A stretch of 64,000 nt of DNA from Mycolicibacterium holsaticum DSM 44478 = JCM 12374 (lineage in GTDB: Bacteria; Actinomycetota; Actinomycetes; Mycobacteriales; Mycobacteriaceae). Both the position numbers and the translations under genes were made by a program. How positions within the stretch are numbered: the stretch's first letter is position 1; every line of letters starts with the position of its first letter. Positions 1-7,534 of the stretch are shown one piece after another. Below the pieces are notes generated by a model. The model saw nothing but the letters and a program-made list of their open reading frames with translations, searched no databases and was not told where the DNA came from. The stretch covers positions 5,084,001 to 5,148,000 of the forward strand of contig NZ_CP080998.1 in the NCBI RefSeq assembly GCF_019645835.1, in the 5' to 3' direction.

Positions 1-69
1 TGGCCACCACGTGACCGACGCCCAATCCATCTTCGAAATCCGAGCTTACACAACCCGATTGGAGACACC

Positions 70-1329
70 ATGAGCCTCACCATCAATACCGCGTTCGTTC
101 GCCGCGGCGCCATCGTGGCGACCTCGGTCGCGCTGTCCGTATCGGTCTTGCTCGGCAGCGGCGCCATCGCCTCCGCTGATCCCTACGACGACTACGACGG
201 CGGCTCCTACTCCTACAGCGAGCCTGACTACTCCTACAGCGCACCTGATCCCGAGCCCGTCTACGAGCCCGAACCGGTCTACGAAGCACCCGAGCCCGAA
301 CCGGTCTACCAGGCACCCGAGCCCGAGCCGGTCTACCAGGAACCGCAGCCCGAGGCCGAACCGGTCTATCAAGCGCCCGAGCCCGAGCCCGTCTACCAGG
401 AACCTCAACCCGAGGCCGACCCCGGCCTCGAGGACATGTCCGGGTTCGACCTGGGTGCTGAGCTACCTGCCGAGGACGACGTCACCGGCCCGCAGGTCGA
501 CGCCGGTGATGTGGCCGACGAGGACCTCGACCTGACCAAGGGGCTGCCGACGACTGCGGTCGATCCAGAACCGGCGAGTTCTGCTGAAGTCACGGAGTTC
601 ACGCAGACGGCCCAGTCCTTGACCGTGTCCAGCTCGGTCTCCCAATGGAACTCACAATGGGTCGGCTACGACCGCTACTACCGACCCATCATCACCAACC
701 CGTACCGCACACCGTTGCGGATCATGTACACGTACGGCAACGCACCGCGCATCGTCACCGTGCCGCCGCTGCAGCGCGTCGCGCTCACCGCAAGCAACCC
801 GGGGGTGTACAACTTCACCGCCATGACCACTCCGGAATCGGGTGCGCCGGTGAAGGTTTCGATTGGAAGCTTCTCGGGCGGCGGATATCTGCCAGCCCCC
901 GGGCAGCCGGCGCCGCAGAAGCCGCCACAGCTGCGGACCTTCCAGAACGTGCTGGTGCGGATCAAGTACACCAACGAGACGTCCAAGCCGTTCCGGGTCA
1001 GGCAACTCACCGATCTGGGCGACGACCCGCAGGTGGGCGCCCACAAGGTGCTGCTCGACGAGGAGACCCCGGCGTGGGGACAGTGGGCCAAGGCCCCCAA
1101 CGGTGAGCGGATGTTCGTGATCACCAAGTCCCAAGAACTGCCCGGCATCACCGCCCCCTCGGAGAGCCCGCTGCCGGGTTACGACGTCGCGCTGCTCAAC
1201 AACGAGGCCGACCACTCCAGTTCGTGGACCACGGTGGCCGTGGCGGCGGCGGCCGGTTGCGGCGCACTCGGACTCGCCGCGATCGCACTGTTCCTCTTCC
1301 TGGGGCGGCGCAGGCGCGCCACAGAGTAG
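70..1329 (+). CDS. Exported, membrane-anchored repeat protein of unknown function
   Basis: I do not recognise a family. The 419-residue product starts with a signal peptide (Arg-Arg at residues 11-12, hydrophobic to about 30, Ala-Ser-Ala near 34). Residues about 60-115 are an acidic tandem repeat built on Pro-Glu-Pro-Val-Tyr, followed by an acidic linker. A folded domain of about residues 190-350 follows, then a hydrophobic segment near 385-410 ending in Arg-Arg-Arg-Arg. That layout suggests an outside domain held by a C-terminal membrane anchor with a cytosolic basic stop. The ATG is preceded by GGAG at 5-base spacing. A strong hairpin lies just downstream. Function unknown; envelope location is inferred. 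Confidence 0.8.
   Translation: MSLTINTAFVRRGAIVATSVALSVSVLLGSGAIASADPYDDYDGGSYSYSEPDYSYSAPDPEPVYEPEPVYEAPEPEPVYQAPEPEPVYQEPQPEAEPVYQAPEPEPVYQEPQPEADPGLEDMSGFDLGAELPAEDDVTGPQVDAGDVADEDLDLTKGLPTTAVDPEPASSAEVTEFTQTAQSLTVSSSVSQWNSQWVGYDRYYRPIITNPYRTPLRIMYTYGNAPRIVTVPPLQRVALTASNPGVYNFTAMTTPESGAPVKVSIGSFSGGGYLPAPGQPAPQKPPQLRTFQNVLVRIKYTNETSKPFRVRQLTDLGDDPQVGAHKVLLDEETPAWGQWAKAPNGERMFVITKSQELPGITAPSESPLPGYDVALLNNEADHSSSWTTVAVAAAAGCGALGLAAIALFLFLGRRRRATE
235..420 (+). repeat. In-frame Pro-Glu-Pro-Val-Tyr coding repeat
   Basis: Tandem degenerate units of the form cccgagcccgagccggtcta encode PEPVY-type pentapeptides with short Gln/Glu/Ala spacers inside the exported protein. They are coding and not an intergenic array. 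Copy number could vary between strains. Confidence 0.8.
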
Positions 1330-1344
1330 GGCCGAGCAGGTCAG

Positions 1345-1397
1345 ACCCGGTACGGGAAGGTCATCGAGCGCGCAGCGCCGACCTTCTCGTACCGGGT
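1345..1397 (+). terminator. Strong hairpin, probable terminator of the first gene
   Basis: ACCCGGTACGGGAAGGTC (1345-1362) pairs with GACCTTCTCGTACCGGGT (1380-1397): 17 of 18 positions complement across a 17-base loop. It lies 15 bases after the stop codon at 1329, and a short T-containing stretch follows. It fits a Rho-independent-like terminator of the mycobacterial type, which often lacks a long U tract. Confidence 0.7.
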
Positions 1398-1478
1398 TTC
1401 TGCGGTTCTTATTTCCGAAATTCCAACACCGGACAATTCACGCCGATAGTCTCGACTCCTCGATTTGAGAGGTGTGAA

Positions 1479-1733
1479 ATGTTCGATCTGCCAAGGTCTA
1501 CCAGCCGAATCATCGCTGCAGCCGCCGTCGGCGTCGCGCTCGTTGCGGGTCCCGCGGTGGGCGCGCTGAACGAAACGCCGTCACGGTCACTGGCCGAACC
1601 CGCCTGCACCGGAAGCGAATCCGTCGTTGACGGCACCCCCACGTGCGTACCCGCGCCCGCCGCGCCGGATGCGCCTACTGCAGGAATCCCCGCCGGCCCC
1701 GACAGCCAGGAACACGACGCCGGGCATCACTGA
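1479..1733 (+). CDS. Small exported protein, apparently frameshifted near its C-terminus
   Basis: The 84-residue product has a signal peptide (basic start, hydrophobic to about residue 28) and then a Pro/Ala-rich region with two Cys, like many small secreted mycobacterial proteins. The ATG follows GAGAGGTG. The reading frame ends in an unnatural His-rich tail. Dropping one G at 1709-1710 opens a frame that continues to 1851 and reads as an ordinary helical C-terminus (TTPGITELEIALNAAQSASA). The intact protein was therefore probably about 124 residues, overlapping the end of the convergent gene. Either a real frameshift or a sequencing error. Function unknown. Confidence 0.6.
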   Translation: MFDLPRSTSRIIAAAAVGVALVAGPAVGALNETPSRSLAEPACTGSESVVDGTPTCVPAPAAPDAPTAGIPAGPDSQEHDAGHH

Positions 1734-1817
1734 GCTCGAGATCGCGCTGAACGCTGCGCAATCCGCGTCCGCACAGCTCCGCTCGCTGTTTCAGCGCCGC
1801 GACAGCACGGGACGGGC

Positions 1818-2504
1818 TCAGCGCAGGTACACCTCGTCGCCGTCGGGGTAGCCGCCACCGATCGTGGTGATGTGGACGTGGTCGAAGTGTCCGTGCCCGG
1901 ATCCCTGGGCGCCGTCGGGCGTGTAGTAGACGCCGCGCCAGATCGCGTCCTGCATCCCGAACCGCTTCGCGTTGCGCAGCACGTACCAGACGATCTCGTT
2001 GCCGAGCGCGATGCCCTCGGCGCTGGTCGGGTTGGGAATCATCACGTCAAGGGCCAGGCCGTTGGGATGCCATCTCAGGGAATCCGGTCGGACACCGCCG
2101 ATGTTGCTGATCTCGGGGAACGCCTCGGTGATGGCGCGCGAGGTCAGGATTGTCTTGACCTGAAGACCCCGCTCGGGAGCGATCCCTGCGGGCAGGGACC
2201 GATCGACGATGCGCAGGCGCGATGCGGCGAACACCTCGCCGGGCGGCGGCGTCGCATCCGGTTGGTCGACGATGAACGGCGGCGCGATCGGCGGCGCGGC
2301 GACCAGCTCGACGCAGCAGGGCACCGCGTTCTCGGGGCTCTGCTGGGTCTCGACGGGTGCGGCGATTGGTTCGGCCTCGCGGACGGTCTCAGCCGGTGAG
2401 GGCACGTCGCTCCCCACCGCGAAGAGCAAAGCCGCCGGGGCGATGAGCGCAGCCACGCCTATCGGCGGCCTACGCCGCTTTGTGGCTAAGGAATGCCGAC
2501 CCAC
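1818..2504 (-). CDS. Exported LAS-type peptidase-like protein (ARB_07466-like C-terminal domain)
   Basis: The 228-residue product has a basic N-terminus and a hydrophobic segment (about 15-32), so it is exported or anchored. The C-terminal half (about 115-228) has the metal-site pattern of D-Ala-D-Ala peptidase/LAS folds: His-Pro-Asn-Gly-Leu-Ala-Leu-Asp followed about 60 residues later by His-Phe-Asp-His-Val-His. Such domains occur in mycobacterial secreted proteins, but peptidase activity is not established. It starts 15 bases after the mmpL stop and is probably co-transcribed with it. A peptidoglycan role is inferred only from fold motifs. Confidence 0.65.
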   Translation of the reverse strand: MGRHSLATKRRRPPIGVAALIAPAALLFAVGSDVPSPAETVREAEPIAAPVETQQSPENAVPCCVELVAAPPIAPPFIVDQPDATPPPGEVFAASRLRIVDRSLPAGIAPERGLQVKTILTSRAITEAFPEISNIGGVRPDSLRWHPNGLALDVMIPNPTSAEGIALGNEIVWYVLRNAKRFGMQDAIWRGVYYTPDGAQGSGHGHFDHVHITTIGGGYPDGDEVYLR

Positions 2505-2519
2505 GGGCAGCAGCCTATA

Positions 2520-5381
2520 TCAATTCGTTACATTTGCTGCAATCATTGTCGGCTTTTCTGAGCGATCGCCCAGCTCAGGTGCGGTACGGCGGCGGACGAT
2601 CTGCGGCCACCAGAACCACCTGCCCAGCAGCGCCGCGATCGCCGGGGTCATGAACGACCGCACGATCAGCGTGTCGAACAGCAGGCCCAGCGCGATCGTG
2701 GTGCCGACCTGACCCATGATGCGCAGCTCACTGAAGGCAAACGAGGCCATGGTCGCCGCGAACACCAGGCCTGCGGAGGTCACCACCGAACCGCTACCCG
2801 CCATCGCGCGGATGATGCCGGTCTTCAGGCCGCCCGCGAGTTCCTCCTTGAAACGCGACACCAGCAGCAGGTTGTAGTCCGAACCGACGGCCAACAACAG
2901 GATCACCGACATCGCCAGCACCATCCAATGCAGTTCGATGCCCAGCAGGTGCTGCCACAGCAGCACCGAGAGCCCGAACGAGGCGCCCAACGACAACAGC
3001 ACCGTGCCCACGATGACGAACGCCGCCACCGCGCTGCGGGTGATGATCAGCATGATGGTGAAGATCAGCGCCACCGCCGCGATACCGGCGATCACCAGGT
3101 CGTAGTTGGAGCCGTCGCGCATGTCCTTGTATGTCGCGGCGGTGCCTGCGAGCAGGATCGTGGACCCCTCCAGCGGAGTGCCCTTGATGGCTTCTTTGGC
3201 CGCCTGTTTGATGTCGTCGACGCGCTCGATGCCTTCGACGGTGGCCGGATCGCCGTCGTGGCTGACGATGAAGCGAACTTCTTTGCCGTCCGGTGAGATG
3301 AAGTTCTTGATGCCGCGCTTGAAGTCCTCGTTATCGAAGACCTCCGGCGGCAGGTAGAACGAATCGTCGTTCATCGACGCGTCGAACGCATCGCCCATCG
3401 CCGTCGAGTTCTCCTGAACCGCGGCCATCTGATCCTGCATGCCCTTCTGGGTGGCGTACATGGTCAGCATCATCGTTTTCATCGTCTTCATGGATTCGAT
3501 CTGCTGGGGCATCAACGTGACCAGTTGCGGCATCAGCGAATCCAGCCGCTCCATGTCGGGAACGAGTTGCTGCACGTCGTAGGTCAACGTGTTGATGCCG
3601 TCGAGCGTGTCGAAGATCGACCGCAGCGTCCAGCAGATCGGGATGTCGAAGCAGTGCGGCTCCCAGTAGAAGTAATTGCGGATCGGCCGGAAGAAATCGT
3701 CGAAATTGGCGATGTTGTCCCGTAATTCGGTGATGTCGATCGTCATCGTCTTGACCTTCGTCACCATGCTGTGCGTGGTGTCGGCCATCTGCTGGGTCAG
3801 ATTGGACATCTTCTCCAACGTGTCGATGTTGGTCTGCATCTCGTCGGCCTGAACCAGCATGTCGGCCATGCGGTCCTGCAGGTACTTCTGGTTCATCTGG
3901 TTGGTGACGCCCTGCATGCTGATCAGAAACGGGATCGAGGTGTGTTCGATCGGCTTGCCCTCGGGCCGCGTGATCGCCTGCACGCGGGAGATTCCGGGCA
4001 CGCGGAACACCGCCTTGGCGATCTTGTCGATCACCAGGAAGTCGGCGGAGTTGCGCAGATCGTGATCGCTTTCGATCAACAGCAGCTCAGGGTTCAGCCG
4101 GGCGGGGTTGAAATGCCGCTCGGCGGCCGCGTAGCCGACGTTGGTCGGGACGTCGCGCGGTATGTAGTTGCGCAGGTCGTAGTTCGTCTTGTAGCCGGGA
4201 AGGGCGAGCAGACCCACCAGGGCCAGTGCCACGGTAGCCACCAGGATGGGACCCGGCCAGCGCACCACCACGGTGCCCACCCGGCGCCACCCGCGCGACG
4301 CGATTTGGCGCTTGGGCTCGAAAAGGCCGATGCGGCCGCCGAGGACAAGCACGGCGGGCGCCAGCGTCAACGCGGCGACGACGGCCACCAACATGCCCAC
4401 CGCGCACGGCACGCCCATCGTGTTGAAGTACGGCAGCCGGGTGAAGCTGAGACACAACATGGCGCCGGCGATCGTCAGCCCCGAACCCAGCACCACATGG
4501 GCGGTCCCGGAAAACATGGTGTAGTAGGCCGATTCCGGGTCCTCACCGGCTCCCCTGGCCTCCTGGTAGCGGCCGATCACGAAGATCGCGTAATCGGTTC
4601 CGGCCGCGATCGCCAGCAGGGTCAACAGGTTTACCGCGAACGTCGATAGCCCGATGACTTCGTGATACCCGAGAAGCGCGACGATCCCGCGTGATGCACC
4701 GAGCTCGACGAACACCATCAGCATCACCATGACCATCGTCATGACGGCTCGGTAGACGAAGAGCAGCATCACCGCGATCACCGCCAGCGTGATGAGCGTG
4801 ACCCTGACGACGCTCTTGTCCCCGGCGTGATGTTGATCCGCCACAAGGGAACCGGTTCCGGTGACGTACACGTGGACACCGGGCGGCGGTGGTGACTGGT
4901 CCACGATCGAGCGGACCACCGCGATCGATTCGTTGGCGAGCGATTCGCCGAGGTTGCCCCGCAGATACACCTGTACGTAGGCGGCCTTGCCGTCATTGCT
5001 CTGCGCGCCCGCCGCGGTCAGCGGATCGCCCCAGAAGTCCGCGATGTGCTGCACGTGGGCCGTATCGGCCCGCAGCTTGTCGATCAGGTCGTCGTAGTAC
5101 CGGTGGGCGTCGGCGCCCAGCGGCTTGTCGCCCTCCAACACCACCATCGCGTTGCTGTCGGAGTCGAACTCACCGAAGTCGGCGCCCACCCGCTTCATCG
5201 CGATGAACGAGGGCGCATCGTGGGCGTTCATCGACACGGTGTGCGCTTCGCCGACGTCTTCCAGCGACGGCACGGCGACGCTGGTGACGACCGTCAGCGC
5301 GATCCAGCCGAGCACGATCGGTATCGCCAACGTGCGGATGATATGCGCTATTTTCGACCGTTCCCGCCGAACTTCGGTCAT
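2520..5381 (-). CDS. MmpL family RND lipid/siderophore transporter
   Basis: Inner-membrane RND transporter of the MmpL family, which exports lipids or siderophores across the mycobacterial inner membrane. About 953 residues, typical for the MmpL4/MmpL5 class. One N-terminal membrane helix, a porter domain, five helices at about 195-365 with Gly-Thr-Asp-Tyr-Ala, a long Met-rich helical second porter domain (about 480-640) and a second helix bundle with Gly-Ser-Asp-Tyr-Asn. These Asp-Tyr pairs are the proton-relay residues of the family. I chose the ATG at 5381, which follows AAAGGGG; an upstream in-frame GTG at 5408 lacks a site. No mmpS partner is adjacent. Substrate unknown. Confidence 0.88.
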   Translation of the reverse strand: MTEVRRERSKIAHIIRTLAIPIVLGWIALTVVTSVAVPSLEDVGEAHTVSMNAHDAPSFIAMKRVGADFGEFDSDSNAMVVLEGDKPLGADAHRYYDDLIDKLRADTAHVQHIADFWGDPLTAAGAQSNDGKAAYVQVYLRGNLGESLANESIAVVRSIVDQSPPPPGVHVYVTGTGSLVADQHHAGDKSVVRVTLITLAVIAVMLLFVYRAVMTMVMVMLMVFVELGASRGIVALLGYHEVIGLSTFAVNLLTLLAIAAGTDYAIFVIGRYQEARGAGEDPESAYYTMFSGTAHVVLGSGLTIAGAMLCLSFTRLPYFNTMGVPCAVGMLVAVVAALTLAPAVLVLGGRIGLFEPKRQIASRGWRRVGTVVVRWPGPILVATVALALVGLLALPGYKTNYDLRNYIPRDVPTNVGYAAAERHFNPARLNPELLLIESDHDLRNSADFLVIDKIAKAVFRVPGISRVQAITRPEGKPIEHTSIPFLISMQGVTNQMNQKYLQDRMADMLVQADEMQTNIDTLEKMSNLTQQMADTTHSMVTKVKTMTIDITELRDNIANFDDFFRPIRNYFYWEPHCFDIPICWTLRSIFDTLDGINTLTYDVQQLVPDMERLDSLMPQLVTLMPQQIESMKTMKTMMLTMYATQKGMQDQMAAVQENSTAMGDAFDASMNDDSFYLPPEVFDNEDFKRGIKNFISPDGKEVRFIVSHDGDPATVEGIERVDDIKQAAKEAIKGTPLEGSTILLAGTAATYKDMRDGSNYDLVIAGIAAVALIFTIMLIITRSAVAAFVIVGTVLLSLGASFGLSVLLWQHLLGIELHWMVLAMSVILLLAVGSDYNLLLVSRFKEELAGGLKTGIIRAMAGSGSVVTSAGLVFAATMASFAFSELRIMGQVGTTIALGLLFDTLIVRSFMTPAIAALLGRWFWWPQIVRRRTAPELGDRSEKPTMIAANVTN

Positions 5382-5400
5382 CAGGGAGCTACCCCTTTCG

Positions 5401-5425
5401 CAGCACACGTAACACGTAACTGCTG
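5401..5425. promoter_or_regulatory. Divergent promoter region with tandem ACACGTA copies
   Basis: Between mmpL and the SDR gene, ACACGTA occurs twice in tandem (about 5405-5418), and GCACACG near 5403 is answered by CGTGTGT near 5425. This could be a regulator site for one or both divergent genes. No regulator gene is adjacent, so the assignment is weak. Confidence 0.3.
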
Positions 5426-5487
5426 CGTGTGTAGCATGTCTAGCTAATCAAACTGACTTCTGTCAATGGGCGCAGGGGAAATCACTC

Positions 5488-6258
5488 GTGGTCGGCATGC
5501 TTGCGAACAAGGTCGTCATCCTCGCTGGTCTGGGCGGCATCGGAAACGGCCTGGCGCGGCGCTTCGCCGACGAGGGCGCCCGACTGGTCGTCGGTGACCT
5601 CGACGAGAACCTGGTGACGCGCGTCGTCTCCGACGTCGACCCGTCCGGTCAGCGGGTGCGCGGGGTGAGGCTGGACGGCGCCGACGAGGCCTCCGTGGCC
5701 GCCATCGTAGGGCTGGCCGTGCGCACTTTCGGCCGCCTCGACGGCCTGCACCTCAACTTCGCCAACACCGCCGACGCGTATCTTCCCGGCGGCGTCGTCG
5801 AGCTGCCGCTGGAGGTGTTCGACGACGTAATGCGGGTCAACACCAGAGGTTTCGTGATCTGCGCCAAGCACGCGATCCCGGCGATGATCGACAGCGGCGG
5901 TGGCGCGATCGTGTTCACCGCGTCAGCCGACGCCTACAACGCGGCCAGCACCCGGGTCTCCTACCAGATGAGCAAGGCCGCAGAGCTCGCGCTGATGCGC
6001 CACATCGCCCGCAGGTACGGGCCGAAGGGCATCCGCGCCAACGCCATCGCCCCCGGTTTGATCTGGCACTACAAGTTCGACGATCAGCCGATGCCCGACG
6101 GCGTCGTCGAGCAGGCACGTGCCCGTCAGATGATCAAGTCACGCTTCGGGGCACCCGATGACATCGCCGCGCTGGCGACCCTGCTGCTCTCCGATGACGG
6201 CAGCTTCATCACCGCCCAGACCATCAGCGTCGACGGCGGCGTGACGTTTCGGCCCTGA
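5488..6258 (+). CDS. SDR family NAD(P)-dependent oxidoreductase
   Basis: Classical short-chain dehydrogenase/reductase of 256 residues, the usual length. The dinucleotide motif Gly-Leu-Gly-Gly-Ile-Gly starts near residue 14 and Asp37 after the second strand suggests NAD preference. Ser146, Tyr159 and Lys163 (Tyr-Gln-Met-Ser-Lys) form the catalytic set. The usual Asn-Asn-Ala-Gly motif is altered to Asn-Phe-Ala-Asn at 90-93. It is annotated from GTG 5488; ATG 5497 is possible. Divergent from mmpL. The substrate cannot be read from sequence. Confidence 0.85.
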   Translation: MVGMLANKVVILAGLGGIGNGLARRFADEGARLVVGDLDENLVTRVVSDVDPSGQRVRGVRLDGADEASVAAIVGLAVRTFGRLDGLHLNFANTADAYLPGGVVELPLEVFDDVMRVNTRGFVICAKHAIPAMIDSGGGAIVFTASADAYNAASTRVSYQMSKAAELALMRHIARRYGPKGIRANAIAPGLIWHYKFDDQPMPDGVVEQARARQMIKSRFGAPDDIAALATLLLSDDGSFITAQTISVDGGVTFRP

Positions 6259-6322
6259 CGGAATGGCTACCGCCTCTGACGGGAGAGGTAACGTCTGATT
6301 CGATCGTCAGCAGGATGGGGGC

Positions 6323-7510
6323 ATGGCCATGAACCACGTGCTGGGTCTATCGATGACTTCCAGCGCTGTTCGTTGGGTGCTCGTCGAAGGAACGACGGGC
6401 GAAGGTGACACCGCGGACCGCGGCGCCTGCGGCTTCACCGAGGCCGTCGAACCCGAGGATCTGCTGGACGTGATCTTGGCCAACGAGGCCGACGGCCCCG
6501 TCCACGCCATCGGTGCGACCTGGACAAACGAGGCTGAAGCCGCGGCCTCCGGCGTGCTGGACGCGCTCGCGGTGCGGGGCTTCGCCAACGTGATCGCCGT
6601 TTCCGAGCTCGAGGCCGCCGACGTGCTGGCGGCGGGCCTCGCCGACATCGGCGGATACGACAACCTCGCGGTATGCGTCGTGGAGCCCGATGCTGCGGTG
6701 GTCGCCGTGGTCAAGCCCGACGGCGTGACGGTCGACCGCATCGCCCGCCCCCTCGACGGTGCCGATGCGGTGGAGTTGCCCAGCAGTGTGCTGGCCTTGT
6801 CGCAGCTCGACGACTGGCAGCCCGACGTCATCTTCGTCCTCGGTTCGGCCGACGACCTCGACGTGATCGTGTCCACCCTCGGCGACGTGACCGAGGCACC
6901 GGTCCTCTCGGGCGCAGACGCCGATTTGGCACTGGCCCGGGGCGCGGCGCTGGCGTCGGCGCGCGCCGTCAACGGCCTGCACTCCGCCGGGACGAAGGTG
7001 CCGTCGAAGGTGGGGGCATTGGCTTCGGTCCTTGCGGCCGCGGTGGTGACGTTCGTCGTGTCGCTGTCGGTCGCCGTCGGGCTGAGCTTGTCCCCCGGTG
7101 CGCCATCCGGGCAGCCGGAGGCCGCCTCGGCGACGAACCCGGTCGAGGAACCCGACGGTGCGTCGACGCCGGCCGAGAAGAAGGTGTCAACGCCGGCCGA
7201 GGCGCGCCCGGTGCTCGCGCAGACTATCGCCGTCGCGGTTCCGCCGCCGCCGGCGGCTCCGGTCGCCGAACCGGTGTACGACCCGCCCGAATACGTCGCA
7301 CCCGCACCCGAGTACGTTCCGCCGGCCGCGGCACCGGTCTACACACCGCCCGCCCCGGCGTATGTGCCGCCACCGCCGCCCCCGGCCTACGTCTCCCCAC
7401 CGCAGCCGGCCTACGTTCCGCAGCCCAAGCCGCGGCTGCGTGACCGGATCATCGAACGCATCCCGATCATCAACCGATTCCACGAACCGGAATACCCCTA
7501 CCCGCGCTGA
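6323..7510 (+). CDS. Mycobacterial membrane protein with actin/Hsp70-like N-domain and Pro/Tyr-rich tail
   Basis: The 395-residue product begins with a domain of about 220 residues whose opening (Val-Leu-Gly-Leu-Ser-Met-Thr) and alternating strand pattern resemble an actin/Hsp70 nucleotide-binding fold, as in a mycobacteria-restricted family (DUF7159-like; from memory). One membrane helix follows at about 232-256, then a Pro-rich tail (about 290-395) with repeated Pro-x-Tyr-Val and Pro-Val-Tyr units. The tail should be outside the membrane. ATG 6323 follows GGATGGGGG. It is convergent with an Hsp70-like gene of similar layout, 24 bases away. Function unknown; ATPase activity is not shown. Confidence 0.7.
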   Translation: MAMNHVLGLSMTSSAVRWVLVEGTTGEGDTADRGACGFTEAVEPEDLLDVILANEADGPVHAIGATWTNEAEAAASGVLDALAVRGFANVIAVSELEAADVLAAGLADIGGYDNLAVCVVEPDAAVVAVVKPDGVTVDRIARPLDGADAVELPSSVLALSQLDDWQPDVIFVLGSADDLDVIVSTLGDVTEAPVLSGADADLALARGAALASARAVNGLHSAGTKVPSKVGALASVLAAAVVTFVVSLSVAVGLSLSPGAPSGQPEAASATNPVEEPDGASTPAEKKVSTPAEARPVLAQTIAVAVPPPPAAPVAEPVYDPPEYVAPAPEYVPPAAAPVYTPPAPAYVPPPPPPAYVSPPQPAYVPQPKPRLRDRIIERIPIINRFHEPEYPYPR

Positions 7511-7534
7511 CCGGGGCCGAACGCTGTCGGCGCG

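Noticed and set aside
235..420. Possible CRISPR-like or intergenic tandem array
   Set aside because: The repeats are short, degenerate, keep reading frame and encode PEPVY units of an exported protein.
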